The notes: generated by a model not told the origin, from the sequence alone. Shown: positions 1 through 11,199, numbered from the stretch's first letter. The stretch is DNA of 64,000 nucleotides from Solea solea (GCF_958295425.1 NC_081145.1:25786389-25850388), one strand, 5' to 3'. Translations and numbers: made by a program.

Positions 1-808
1 TGTTTTACGTGATTTCTCCTCACCCACAGCCCCTCTCACTTCTGGAGTCCCCCAAGGTTCCATCTTGGGCCCTATATTCTTTTTATTATATATATACTGC
101 CACTGGGGTCCATTTTTAATAAACATAAAATGGCCTTTCACTGCTTTGCAGATGATGTTCAGATCTACCTGCCTTTTAAATCATATTGTCATGCCTCTGT
201 TCAAGCTCTGCTTGACTGTTTAAAAGATGTCAAATCCTGAATGAACAGTAACTTTCTAAATCTAAATGATGACAAAACTGAAATAATTATTTTTGGACAC
301 AATGTCCCTGACTGTCTCTCTGGTCTGTTAGGCTCCTCTTTTGCTAACATCCAGTCATCTGTAAAAACCTTGGTGTGACCTTTGACAATGCTTTTCAATT
401 TGACAAACAAGTGAAATCTGTAATCAGGAATAGTTTTTACAAACTCAGAATTTTAGCAAAGGTTAAAGGCTACCTCCCGGCAACTCGTGCAGAACGCTGC
501 AGCACGCCTTCTGACTGGGAAGTGCAAACGTGAGCACATCACACCGATATTGGCCTCACTCCACTGGCTACCAGTTAGTTTTAGGACTGAATGCCGAACA
601 GAATGCCCTGGCACATTAAAGGTGCAGAGACTGTTGAGCATTTTAAATCGCCTTAAAAAACCTACTTTTACTGCAGCACGTTTAACACAGACTGAGTTGG
701 ACTCCCATTGTTTTCTCTTTGTTTGTTTTTTGCTTCTTATGTGTTTTACTATGCTCTATATGCTCGGTTGTTTTTAAATAGGCTCTATAAATAAACTTTG
801 AGTTGAGA
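1..808 (+). mobile_element. L2-type LINE 3' fragment (unit A), truncated by window
   Basis: Degenerate reverse-transcriptase reading on the plus strand: motif B-like [11 protein letters not shown] and motif [11 protein letters not shown], followed by the family's C-terminal [19 protein letters not shown]. About 150 bp present in unit C is missing. The 3' end is AATAAACTTTGAGTTGAG. Frameshifts make it a dead copy. It lies in the LRR intron of an NLR gene, antisense to it. Confidence 0.85.
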
Positions 809-925
809 GAGTGTGAGTGTGTGTGTGTGTGTGTGTTTCATTCATTCATCAGTGAATCAATTGAGTTTAACGTTAATGAAGTGAAAGTTTTAAAAAACAA
901 CAGCAGCTTCAGTCAGTGAACTCAC

Positions 926-1102
926 TTCAGAGTCTCCAGTCTACAAAGTGGACTCTCCAGTCCAGAACACAGCAGAATCGCTCCTGAATCTTGCAGATCC
1001 TTGTTCCAGCTCAGGTCCAGTTTTCTCAGGTGGGAGGAGTTAGACCTCAGAACTGAGACCAGAGAAGAACAGCTGATCTTTGACAAACTGCAGCCCCTCA
1101 AC
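926..1102 (-). CDS. NLR gene 1 LRR exon C
   Basis: 177 bp, core [20 protein letters not shown]. Last NLR exon of this gene inside the window. The following intron enters a LINE fragment at the left edge. Confidence 0.86.
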
Positions 1103-1169
1103 CTGAATAACGAATAAAACATGAGACTTTAGACAATGACTGTGTGTGTGTGTGAGTGAGAAAGTGTGT

Positions 1170-1234
<65 letters not shown>

Positions 1235-1589
1235 AGTGTGTGAGAGAGAGAAAGTGTGTGTGTGTGTTTCATTCATTCATCAGTGAATCAAATGAGTTTA
1301 ACGTTAATGAAATAAAAGTTTAAAAAAAACAACAGCAGCTTTAGTCAGTGAACTCACTTCAGAGTCTCCAGTCCACAATGTGGACTCTCCAGTCCAGAAC
1401 ACAGCAGCTTCACTCCTGAATCCCTCACATCCTTGTTCTTACTCAGGTCCAGTTCTCTCAGGTGGGAGGAGTTAGACTTCAGAACTGAGACCAGAGAAGA
1501 ACAGCTGATCTCTGACAAACTGCAGCCCCTCAACCTGAATAACGAATAAAACATGAGACTTTAGACAATGACTGTGTGTGTGAGAGAGA

Positions 1590-1620
<31 letters not shown>

Positions 1621-4600
1621 TGTGTGAGTGAGAAAGTGTGTGTGTGTTTCATTCATTCATCAGTGAATCAAATGAGTTTAATGTTAATGAAATTAAAGTT
1701 TAAAAAACAACAGCAGCTTCTGTCAGTGAACTCACTTCAGAGTCTTCAGTCTACAAAGTGGACTCTCCAGTCCAGAACACAGCAGCTTCACTCCTGGATC
1801 CTGCAGATAATAGTTCCAGCTCAGGTCCAGCTCTCTCAGGTGGGAGGAGTTGGATTTCAGAACTGAGACCAGAGAAGAACAGCTGATCTCTGACAAACTG
1901 CAGTCCCTCAACCTGAATAAAGAATAAAACATGAGAACTTGCTGCTTGAAACCTGTCAGTGTTTGATCATGTGTTCAGAGCTGAGACCAGGACTTCACAC
2001 TGAGTCTCTGAGAGTTCACAATAATCCAGTCTGTGATTCTAGAAAAATATCAAAGGTGAAAAACACACACATGAGAAGACATGTTGACATTTTCATCAAC
2101 GTCTTCTCTTGTTGTGTTTGACATGAAACATCTTTCATGTTCTACATGAACATGGAGTCACAGTGAGGTGTCCATCATGTCCACAGTCTGAGTGTGTGGA
2201 GCACACCTGGGACCAGGACTCCTGTCAAACTCAGACATGTTGGACACACAGACCCGATCAGCACTGACTTCACAGCTGATGGTTATTAACGAGCTGACGT
2301 CACTCGACTACTCTGTGCCTTAATGTAACGTCAGCAGACTCTGGATCTGATCAGGTCTTTGGGTTTGCTTTGAACCGTGTAGACGTCCACAGTGAGGTCT
2401 AAAAAGTGTTTTCATTCAGTTCAAAGCAAGAATCGTAACCAGCTGATAAATCTGCACTTTGAACTTTCAACATTTAAAACATCTGCAGAAAAACAACACA
2501 GCGGACTCACAAAGTGAGAAGAATATTTGATCAATCAAACCATTAATCATCACTGATTGATGATGTTATTGATCATGTCTGAACTCACCGAGCCTTCCTG
2601 CAGTTCCTCACAGCTGGAATCAGTCTGCGTTTTCCCTGGACCGTTGTGTTGTACTTGTTCAGGTCCAACTCATCCAGAACCTCCTCAGACATCTGCAGCA
2701 TGTAGGCCAGAGCTGAGCAGTGGATCTCAGAGAGTTTCTGTCCTCTGTCCTTTGACTTCATGAACTCTTGGATCTTCTGATGCACTGATTGGTCGTTTAT
2801 CTCTGTCAGACAGTGGAAGATGTTGATGCTTCTGTCAGGTGAGATGTTGTCTGTGTTCATCTCCTTCAGGTTCTCGATGACTCTCTGGATGATTTCTGGA
2901 CTGTTCTGAGTCTGACCCAGCAGACCTCCTAAGAGTCTCTGGTTGGACTCCAGACAGAGTCCATGAAGGAAGCGAACAAACAGGTCCAGGTGACCATTTT
3001 CACTTTGAAGTGATTTCTCCATGGCTTCTTTCAGGAAGACATCCAGAGAAGTGTAACCACCACCATCATCATCACCATCTTTTTTTCTGAAGAAGTCCTG
3101 CAGTACCTCTGTCTTCCTGTTGGTGAAACAGTGGAACATGTAGACTGCGGCCAGAAACTCCTGAACGCTCAGATGAACAAAGCAGTAGACTTTTTTCTGG
3201 AAGATCACGCTCTCTCCTCTGAAGATCTCTGTACAAACTCCTGAGTACACAGAGGCCTCTGTCACATCAAGACCACACTGCTCCAGGTCTTCTTGGTAGA
3301 ACATGATGTCTCCTTTCTGCAGATGTTCAAAGGCCAGCTTCCCCAGCTTCAGAAGAACGTCCCTGTCGGCCTCCATCAGTTCCTGTGGACTCGTCTCAGA
3401 TCCTTTATCAAACTTGTTCTTCTTCCTCTTTGTCTGAACCAGCAGGAAGTGTGAGTACAGGTCTGTCAGGGTCTTGGGCAGCTCTCCTCTCTGCTCTGTG
3501 GTCAACATGTGCTCCAGAACTGTAGCACTGATCCAGCAGAAGACTGGGATTTGACACATGATATGGAGGCTCCTGGACGTCTTGATGTGTGAGATGATTC
3601 TGCTGGACACATCTTCAGTTCTGGATCTCTTCCTGAAGAACTCGTCCTTCTGGTCGTCAGTGAAGCCTCGTACTTCTGTTACCCTGTCAACACATGTAGG
3701 AGGGATCTGATTGGCCGCTGCAGGTCGGGAAGTTATCCAGATGAGAGCCGAGGGAAGCAGATTCCCCTGGATGAGGTTGGTCAGCAGCACGTTGACTGAT
3801 GACCTGTGTGTGACGTCAGAAACAAGCGATCTGTTGTTGAAGTCCAGTGAGAGTCTGCTTTCATCCAGGCCGTCAAAGATGAACAAAGGTTTACACACAG
3901 CGAGGTTCTCTGCTCTGACCTTCTGTAATGTTGGATAGAAAACATGGAGCAGTGTGAGAAGACTGTGCTGCTCATCTCTGATCAGGTTCAGCTCCCTGAA
4001 CGAAAGCACAATCAGCAGATTCACATCCAGGTTTTCCAAACCCTCGGCCCAGTCCAGAGTGAACTTCTGCACCGAGAAGGTTTTTCCAACACCAGCAACA
4101 CCGTTGGTCAGGACGACTCTGATACGCCCCTGCTGGTCAGGTAAGGCTTTAAAGATGTCACAGCACTTGATGGGAGTGTCCTGGACCGTCTTCTTCTTGG
4201 AGGTCGTCTCCAGCTGCATCACCTCATGTTGAGTATTGACCTCTTCACTCTGTCCCTCTGTGATGTAGAGCTCAGTGAAGATCCTGTTCAGGAGGGTTCT
4301 ACTTCCTCTTCCATCAGTTCCTTCAGTCACATGTTCAAATCTCCTCCTCAGACTCATCTTATGTTCATGTAGAACCTCCTGCAGACCAACATCTGCTGAA
4401 AGACAAGAGACGTCAGAAGTCAGACTGAAGAAAGAATCTGAGCAGCTAATGATTACATGACGTAAAGTAAAAATATGTGAAAATTCTACTTAAGTACAGT
4501 AACGATGTATTTGTACTTTGTTACATTACAACACTGAGTCTGCTAGTGCTGATGGGAGCTGCTCTCCTTACAAGTCTTACTTTGTACACTGATGGTCTGT

Positions 4601-6728
4601 GGTCCACGTCCTGTTCTGGGTGTTTTGCAGAACCAGTGACCACAGCTGGTGGAGACTGGATCCTTCAGGACGTCCTGACACAGAGGACAGCAGGACGTAT
4701 GCTTGTCCACAGAAACGGCAAACTTGTGTCTGTGAAGACATTTCTTCATTACTAACATGTCAGGGATAGGTGGACATGTGTGTGGCTGAGACAGACAGTG
4801 AATGAAAACCCTTGTTTGTTGACTGAAGCAACAAACTTGAAGAGACACATTTGTTCTCTGATCTGAGACACTTTATTTTCTTACAGCTTTGTCTCACAGT
4901 GGTTCTGACTGTTGTAACGTTCTAACCCTCATTCTCACACACTCTCTGACTCGTCAATGGTTTGATTCATTGATCAGTTTCATCAGATAGTGAGTTCAGT
5001 TTTGAGTTTTCTGTTCCTCACACACATTTATTTCTTCTACCTTCACAAAAGTCCAGTCAAATTCAATTTGAACCACAATTTGAAAAAAAAATGACTTGTT
5101 GATCTGAAGCTGTTTTCAGAGTCTCCCTCCAACAACTTTCACACTGACTGAGAAAACAGTAACATGAGAATCTTGTTCTTCATGACTCGTGTGTGTGCGT
5201 GTGTGTTTCTGTCTTTTTGAGGACACACAGGTTTGGTTGTGAACCAACACTTTTATGAATCTGACTGTCTCTTACTGTGTCTCTGAGGCTCCAGGTTCAC
5301 GATTGAAACGTATAATTCGTTCCAAAGACTGGTCACTCTTCACAGACAGACAGCTGGGTCCTGGAGACTCCGCTCTCTGTCCCTGGTTCTGACCTCTGCA
5401 AACACAAACAGAGTTTTATCCACATGTTGTTACGCGTGTCTATTTAAGAAAACTGTATGTCTGGCAATTTTGAAAAATGAATGGCCACATGGGCCGTCAA
5501 AAATATTTTCTAGCGTAAACTCTGGGCAGTAGTAAGAAATCTACAGGACCTGATGGTTTATCGGCATATGCTCTTCTGAACTTATGGCCCTTTTCCACTA
5601 TGGTCCCGGCTCGGCACAGCACGGTTTATGTTGCATCTCACTACAAAATAAGTACCGACTCAACGTGGGCGGAGTCATCACTGCACGGCTGTGTGAAATA
5701 CACTGAAATACAGCAGCAGGGTTTGTGATGCCGGTCGCAATCAGCAGTGCTGTCGCTAAATACACCAGACTCCTCTGATAAATATTGAGCTTTTAGACAT
5801 TTCCCTGGTAGTTGTTAGAGATTAACTCACATTTTTAGGATTGTTTTTAGTGGCTCTGTGCGTCTGTTTCTGTGAATGGGGTGAAGTCTGCCATTTCTGA
5901 TTGCTTTGTTTTAATCTGTTTTTTGTAGTTGTAGAAATAATCAGGTAATCTTTGTGGTTAGTGAGTTTTTCAGTCAGTTCTCGTGGAGTTTTTATACTAG
6001 ATGTAGTAGTTTTAGTGATAGACCCTACACTTATTATTATAATAATTCAAATTTTTGTAATACTGGAAGAAAGGCCAAGTGATAATAACAATAAATTGCT
6101 TCCTCTTCTGGTAAAAATTGATTGCAAGTTTCCTCATAATAAAATTTTTTATGACAGTTGGTCAAACAGCTGAAGGGTGCATTACTGCCACCTGGAATGA
6201 TCTGCTGCTAACATGCTTCACTGGACAAACTGTCTCTTACTTTGTGTCTGAGGCTCCAGGTTCATGACTGAAGCTTAGAGGTCGATACATAGACTGGTCA
6301 CTCTTCACAGACAGACAGCTGGGTCCTGGAGACTCTGCTCTGTCCTCGTCTTTCTCCACACAATCACTCATCTGCTGGACTTCAGTCATTCTGAGACACA
6401 CACACACAAACACACACACAGATTTACTGATGCAGAAATGGAGAAGACGTGTGTTGGCAAGCAAACAACAGCTTATAATGAAAACTTATGAAGACATAAA
6501 AACAAAAAAGATCAGAAAAAAGTCTGGCAGATAATTACAGACAGACTGAATGTATAAACCGTCCCAATATCAATATTTACAGCGCTCATTAGGGCAAAAT
6601 AACTTAACATATAACCTAATATATAAAAAGCACTTTTTCTCATTAGTTTGTGCAACTGAGCTCCTCACTTACTTAACACTGCTCCACTGAAAGCATCATA
6701 TTTGCACTTTAAAGAGTTACCTCTTCAT
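926..6728 (-). CDS. NLR gene 1: NLR-C/NLRC3-like receptor with truncated RING (3' end outside window)
   Basis: Predicted cytosolic pattern-recognition receptor of the teleost NLR-C family; ligand and output are not readable from sequence. Exons in transcription order: 6728-6721, 6390-6241, 5395-5276, 4822-4581, 4395-2589, 1912-1736, 1534-1358, 1102-926. Further LRR exon(s) should lie left of position 1, as in the other two copies. All junctions are GT-AG with matching phases. The NACHT exon has a Walker A motif GVAGVGKT, Walker [11 protein letters not shown] and the HD2 motif [12 protein letters not shown]. The RING exon has lost 69 bp in frame. In the 590 residues from MSLRRRF onward it differs from gene 2 at one site (L versus Q in SHFLxVQTK). 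The ATG at 4357, which opens the longest reading frame, lies inside the exon and is not the gene start. No PYD, CARD or B30.2 exon was found. Confidence 0.85.
1141..1267. repeat. GT microsatellite between LRR exons (unit A)
   Basis: Long interrupted GT/GA run in the intron between LRR exons C and B. Equivalent runs occur at 1,573-1,648, 15,943-16,083, 16,389-16,464, 31,579-31,600 and 33,053-33,110. Copy number differs between units. Open frames such as runs of Thr-His across these are artefacts. Confidence 0.95.
1358..1534 (-). CDS. NLR gene 1 LRR exon B
   Basis: 177 bp in the same phase as exon A, core [20 protein letters not shown]. Flanked by GT microsatellites in both introns. Confidence 0.88.
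1736..1912 (-). CDS. NLR gene 1 LRR exon A
   Basis: 177 bp, entering on one base and leaving on two, so any number of such exons keeps the frame. It encodes two leucine-rich repeats with [20 protein letters not shown] as the core. Confidence 0.88.
2589..4395 (-). CDS. NLR gene 1 exon 5, FISNA-NACHT exon
   Basis: 1,807-bp exon starting at the AG before GCAGATGTTGG and ending at a GTGAGT donor. In order it encodes a FISNA domain ([13 protein letters not shown]), Walker A GVAGVGKT, Walker [11 protein letters not shown], sensor-like WITSRP and [12 protein letters not shown] in HD2. The NACHT drives nucleotide-dependent oligomerisation in this family. The key ATP-binding residues are present. Confidence 0.95.
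4581..4822 (-). CDS. NLR gene 1 exon 4, RING finger with C-terminal half deleted
   Basis: 242 bp. The acceptor chosen (TTGCTTCAG) is the one matching the phase of exon 3; the donor is GTAAGA. It encodes CPLC, then [16 protein letters not shown], then jumps straight to KTPRTG. Compared with gene 3, 69 bp is missing in frame, removing three of the eight zinc ligands and the CISSYWDQ segment. The exon stays open, so the gene could still make protein with a non-functional RING. Confidence 0.82.
5276..5395 (-). CDS. NLR gene 1 exon 3, second SPGPSC/KSDQS motif exon
   Basis: 120 bp, phase-symmetric, so it can be skipped or duplicated without breaking the frame. It repeats the motif of exon 2 ([22 protein letters not shown]). 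Exons 2 and 3 clearly derive from one duplicated exon. Confidence 0.78.
5583..5760. mobile_element. Fragment of a CTTTTCCACTA-type hAT-like repeat (unit A intron)
   Basis: GGCCCTTTTCCACTATGGTC followed by a GC-rich block with CGGCTCGGCAC and GGCGGAGTCATCACTGCACGG. The same block occurs in reverse in an mbtps1 intron (55,518-56,032). Copies at 20,399-20,576 and 37,331-37,508 belong to units B and C. A second related piece is at about 13,970-14,106 and 29,464-29,585. Confidence 0.6.
6241..6390 (-). CDS. NLR gene 1 exon 2, SPGPSC/KSDQS motif exon
   Basis: 150 bp with AG acceptor and GTAAGA donor, phase 2 to phase 2. It encodes an acidic stretch followed by [15 protein letters not shown] and EPGASDTK. 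This serine/proline motif recurs in N-terminal exons of fish NLRC3-like proteins. The function of the motif is not known to me. Confidence 0.8.
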
Positions 6729-6796
6729 TCCTGTTTCCTGGAGGACATCTGATGTGGATCTGTGTTCAGTCCAGTGACCAATCACACGAGAGAAAA
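6721..6796 (-). CDS. NLR gene 1 exon 1 (5'UTR plus ATG AAG AG)
   Basis: Coding part is 6728-6721 (ATG AAG AG, then GTAACT donor). Joined to exon 2 it reads M-K-R-M-T-E-V in frame. A plausible acceptor (TTTCAG) places the exon start at 6796, unless transcription begins here. Short coding first exons are usual for this family, but the start is inferred from splice phase only. Confidence 0.5.
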
Positions 6797-7085
6797 CTGA
6801 AACACAACAGGAGTTTTCTGTTAGAGAAGGTGTTTTATGAAATCTGCACTTCATGCATGGAGCTCAATCTTCTGTGGCCACAGTGAAGGTGATTGAGTGA
6901 CATTTGTGTGCCATAGCAGCCTATGTCCAGTAGATGGTGCTAGGCTACTCTGCTTGTATGTTACTGAAGTGTTTCTACCCTGAGATATCACAAACACATG
7001 AGCCTCTGACTTTATTGCAAACAGTTCTGATGGTTCAGCCTTTATTTTGATTTCCCATGTGTTTATTTGAAGATTAGAAAATGCC

Positions 7086-7500
7086 ACACAGTAAAAGTAC
7101 TTCATACTACTTGTGCATAAAGTAAACAAAAGTACTTTGTCCAATTAAATTGAAACCATAAACTATGAATACAAATTGTGGATTTTATACTACTTCAAAT
7201 ATAGACAAATATTTTAGTTTGCAAATGTGAAATTTGACCCTGGATTTCTCCAAAGGTACACAGTAAAAGTACTTCATAGTAATTGTGTATTAAGTAAATA
7301 AATTAATTTGTCCAATAACATTGAAACCATAAACTAGTATTAAGAAATTAGGATTTGATACTACTAAGACAAATAGACTAAATAGACAAATAACCTCAGT
7401 TTTGTTCAAGTCAACTTTGACCCTGGTTTTCTCCAAAAGTACACAGTAAAAGTATTTCATACTAATTGTGAAGTACTCACCTACTAAATTGTGTAATTTT
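7086..7500. repeat. About 180-bp tandem repeat upstream of NLR gene 1 (three copies)
   Basis: The phrase CACAGTAAAAGTACTTCATA recurs at about 7,086, 7,259 and 7,441 with similar sequence between (CCATAAACTA, TTTGACCCTGG, TCTCCAAA). The repeat lies several hundred bases upstream of the predicted first NLR exon. Confidence 0.8.
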
Positions 7501-8497
7501 GTTTCAATTAAATAAATACATTTTACTAATGGGTTATTTGACATAGTTATTTCATTTTTAATCAAAATGATCATTTATAGTCGCTTGGATTATTTTGAAC
7601 ATTGTGTTCGCTTTTTACCTTGACTGCTTGGACCGTTAGAGTAGAAATATTGTAAAGGAGAGGACGTGGCGCACTTCACATTTAGGAAAAACAAATAACG
7701 ACTGACTTGCATTTCCATTATAATCTGCCAGGATTAAGCAGTGTTGTAATGTAACAATACAAATACTTCGTTGTACTTAAGTACAAAATATACGTATCTG
7801 TACTATACTTTATTTCTAGATACTTTTACTTCTAAAACGTAGGTACATTTTATATCAGAAGATGACATCTGATACTCGAGTAGAGTAAATGTCATGTACT
7901 TTAAGATCTTTACTTGAGTAATATTATTAAAAGTCACTTCAACTTCTACCAAAGTCATTTTCTGGCAGAGGCAATTATATTGTTGGCATTATTTTATTAT
8001 ATATAATCTTAAATACAAAAAGGTAACAACAGAGAAAAAACTAAATAAATAAATGAAATACAGTATATAAACACCGAGGTAAATTGCACAAATCCTTTAT
8101 CACAGAATCTAATAATCATGCTTGAAAATTCCCTGAAGAAAGCTAAAAAAAATAAATTAAAAAAACTACATAAAAAAGATTCCTGCAGTAAACTTTTTCG
8201 TATTTTATGTACGAGTCTTGTTTTGCATCATCCTGATACCACTTGAACAGTTCCAGTTATGATAACACACCAGTTTTGTACAAAGACAGAGAAACAGCAG
8301 ATTTTCAACCTGGGTTTTTCCCCAGCGCGCACTCCACTAATTTAACATGGAAATGAGCGGTAGTGTAGAAAACTGGCGAGTTCTGCTTTTAGTTGATTTT
8401 AGGTCGCCCTCACATAGATTGCGCCCTGACAGTCGCCCACATTGCCCATAGCGAACCCGGTTTTCTGGTAACATACTTTTACTTGTACACACTAAAT

Positions 8498-9365
8498 CAG
8501 TCATGTCAAAGTCAAATACACGGGGGGCCAAAATAAAAAAAAATGGTACAAGTGGAGGGCCGGGCTGGTTCAATGTTTATTAAAACTCGCAATTATTGCA
8601 CATATTGAACCAATACCAATAACACAGCCTATATTGCACTTAACATTAATCATTAAATTAAATTAAATTAAATTAAATTAAATTAAATTAAATTAAATTA
8701 AGCAAAACATAAATAAAATCAGTTGCAATATTTTCTCAAGGCTCTTTCAGTAACAAATTGAAAACGTTTTTTCTTCTTCTTCTTTTTAACAGGTAAACAG
8801 CAAAATGTAATTGTCCTTCAAAGCTCAATGGCGAGATAAATGCAAAAATGAAACAGCATGCATTAAAAACAAATCAGTGTGCTGCTCTGATCCTCACCAA
8901 TGACTGTCTTTTATAATAAAATTAGAAAAGTTAGTGCAAACTTGGAAAAAGTGCAAAACAGTTGCATTCATTTCTTAGGCAAGAATTGTCTTTCTGTGCG
9001 TCTGTGTGTTTCGTTGTTTCATAGTGCCTTCTTAAGTTATATTCTTTCATAACAGACACGCTGTCTCCACACACAAGACACACAGGCTTTCCTTTTACTT
9101 CGGTGAACATGTATTCTGTCTCCCACCTGTCTTGAAACCCCCTGTGTTCAGCGTCTACCTTCTACCTTGCTATTTTGGCTCGCTTGCGGGCACTCGGTAC
9201 GCGCCAATGCACTCGCAATGCATCTTGGGATTTGTAGTATTATGGTGCTGCGGGCACATAATACTGCGGGCCAGTTTTAATAGTAATTAAATATCATCCC
9301 GCGGGCCAGAGACAACTCATTCACCGGCCGGATCCGGCCCGCGGGCCTTGACTCTGACATATGTG
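8498..9365. mobile_element. hAT-type element, 868 bp, with 8-bp target duplication (unit A)
   Basis: Begins CAGTCATGTCAAAGTCAA and ends TTGACTCTGACATATGTG, imperfect inverted repeats, flanked by CACTAAAT on both sides. The empty site is visible in unit B near 24,308-24,320. Contains an AAATT pentamer run at about 8,652-8,700. The minus strand at about 9,165-8,990 encodes a degenerate zinc-finger segment (WETEYMFTEVKGKPVCLVCG) like the N-terminus of hAT-related transposases. A stretch present in the unit B copy is deleted. Confidence 0.85.
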
Positions 9366-10414
9366 CACTAAATCATCATATATAATCGCATATTACCGTT
9401 ATAATCGCGTCAATACTCACCGTTATGTCTTTGTGCTGCGCAGTTAAAATGGCGACTGAACCAAAGTCAGAGTAGTTTCACTTTCACTTTGCCTCCCTCT
9501 GGAAATGACAACATTAGCTTACTGTGCTGACTCTGTTTCAGAAGCATAGATCTCAGTTTCACTGGATCAAGTCTCATTAATCCAGAAGCCAAAACCTTTG
9601 ACTGTGCCGTTCAAAAGTAAACAAGAGAAATTATTACAAAAGAACACAGACTTCATCTACAGTCTGTGCAAATAACCAGTAGGAGTTTGATATTCAACAT
9701 TCATTTGATATTCAAAATAAAAAACTATTATGCACTTAAACCACTTCATTGAATTATGTCAAACCAACTGTGCAACACAGGCTTGTTTTTTCGGGCCGTT
9801 TATTTTTTGACTACTTATTTTGCCATTTTTTCCTTCTGAGGAACGAAGTGAAGGACAGGAAGTCAGGTGACCCAAAAGGAAAAGCGTCAATTCAAAATAA
9901 AAGCCGAGAGGATAGTAGAGAAACAAATAATTATTGAGACTTCCATTCAACTTCCATTGTTTTCCTAGTAAATACAGTACAAGTATGCTGCTGCAATCTT
10001 GAACACAACACATCAAAAGTAAACAAAAATAAATGAGAGGTGGAAAGAAAAAAAGTGCGAGAGTATGGCAGTCAGTTTACTTTACAAGTTACAGCATACA
10101 TTAAGAGTTATGATAGTTTTTTGTTCTGTGAGGGGGAGATCGTTGATATATATATACACTGTTCTTTTGTACTTTCTTTTATAAACACAGAGACATTTGT
10201 TTTTGTTTGTGAATTTCCAATTGTGAATTTGAAACTTCGATAACAGAAGAATTAGATCTACTTGCTCAGCGCGTTCGTGAACAACAGCCAAAAAGGCATG
10301 ATGGGAGTAACACGGTCGTGAACGGAAAACGTCTCGTAAAGAATGAAGTTGTGAATATGTGAAATGTTCACATGTCACAATGTCACAGGTTCGGGACGAC
10401 TGGACCGAGCTGAC

Positions 10415-10630
10415 GAGGTAGTAGCTGCTTTCACAGAATAAATGTCTTGAGGGTAGGACGGGATGTACAACGCCCGTCTCAGAATTGTCTTTAGGAGGGA
10501 GACTCCCGTCATGGGCTGCCTCTGGCGTCACCAGCGACAAACTCTTATCATCCATGAAGTGGATCAGCTCCGCATAAGACTCAGCGTCCTTTTCCTCATC
10601 TGCCAGCAGCTGATCTGCGTGTTCAGTGGT
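10415..10630 (-). mobile_element. Copia-like retrotransposon fragment (unit A)
   Basis: The minus strand first encodes a gag-like piece (KDAESYAELIHFMDDKSLSL). Then, in another frame, it gives a pol-like piece reading LYIPSYPQDIYSVKAA, a phrase I know from fish copia-type polyproteins. The two are abutted with most of the element missing. Recognition is by motif only. Confidence 0.5.
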
Positions 10631-11199
10631 GGGTCTCTGTTAGAATCGTGTCCTTTAACCCTTCCAAACGAAGGTGGCCCAAGAATTTCGTCTCCCATAG
10701 TTCGTAGTTCTTTTCATCTCCGTCAAACAGGAGCCGCGACCAGCGGCTACTCGTATCTGCGGCTCGTCCACTCGTGGTGATTACAGCATACTAATCATCA
10801 CCGGTACAGTGGTGGCAAACGGTCTCTGGGTTACCCTGGAGCCATAAGCTGTTAGCAGAGCAAGGTCATACAGCGGCGACACATTGCTGAACCCAGATCA
10901 GCACCTAACTTAAAGGAAGGGAAAAGAAAGAAGACTCTAATTTCTCTTTCTTTTTCTTCTTCTTCTTCTTTCTTCTTTCTTCTTCTAATTCTTCTCCTCC
11001 ACGCTCATGAACTGCCTGTAATGAGACGCAGCTGAGCGGGAGGGCTTTTATTGGACAGGCTCAGTATCACAGGTGGCTTGTGAAGTTTGCCCAACATCAA
11101 TAAATAATGAATACAAATCAACAAATAATAATTGAGAAAGTCCGATTTTTAGAGAGATCTTTACAAGAGAACGGCCTTAATTTCTTTTTCCCCACATGG

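Noticed and set aside
1040..1276. Open frames rich in Thr-His or Cys-Val across GT/CA runs (also 15,844-16,092, 32,878-33,114, 53,331-53,600, 61,495-61,788)
   Set aside because: They are translations of microsatellites with no splice context and change with repeat length.
926..1912. Regularly spaced repeats that could suggest a CRISPR-like array
   Set aside because: The units are 177-bp LRR exons with splice sites in a eukaryotic gene.
2585..4357. ATG at 4,357 as the start of a 590-residue intronless NLR
   Set aside because: The ATG lies inside a 1,807-bp exon with a clear acceptor at 4,396-4,397 and a donor at 2,588, and upstream exons join in phase.
10082..10555. 157-residue minus-strand frame as a host gene
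   Set aside because: Its N-terminal part matches copia-like gag text and the rest is out-of-frame or intergenic; no splice sites.
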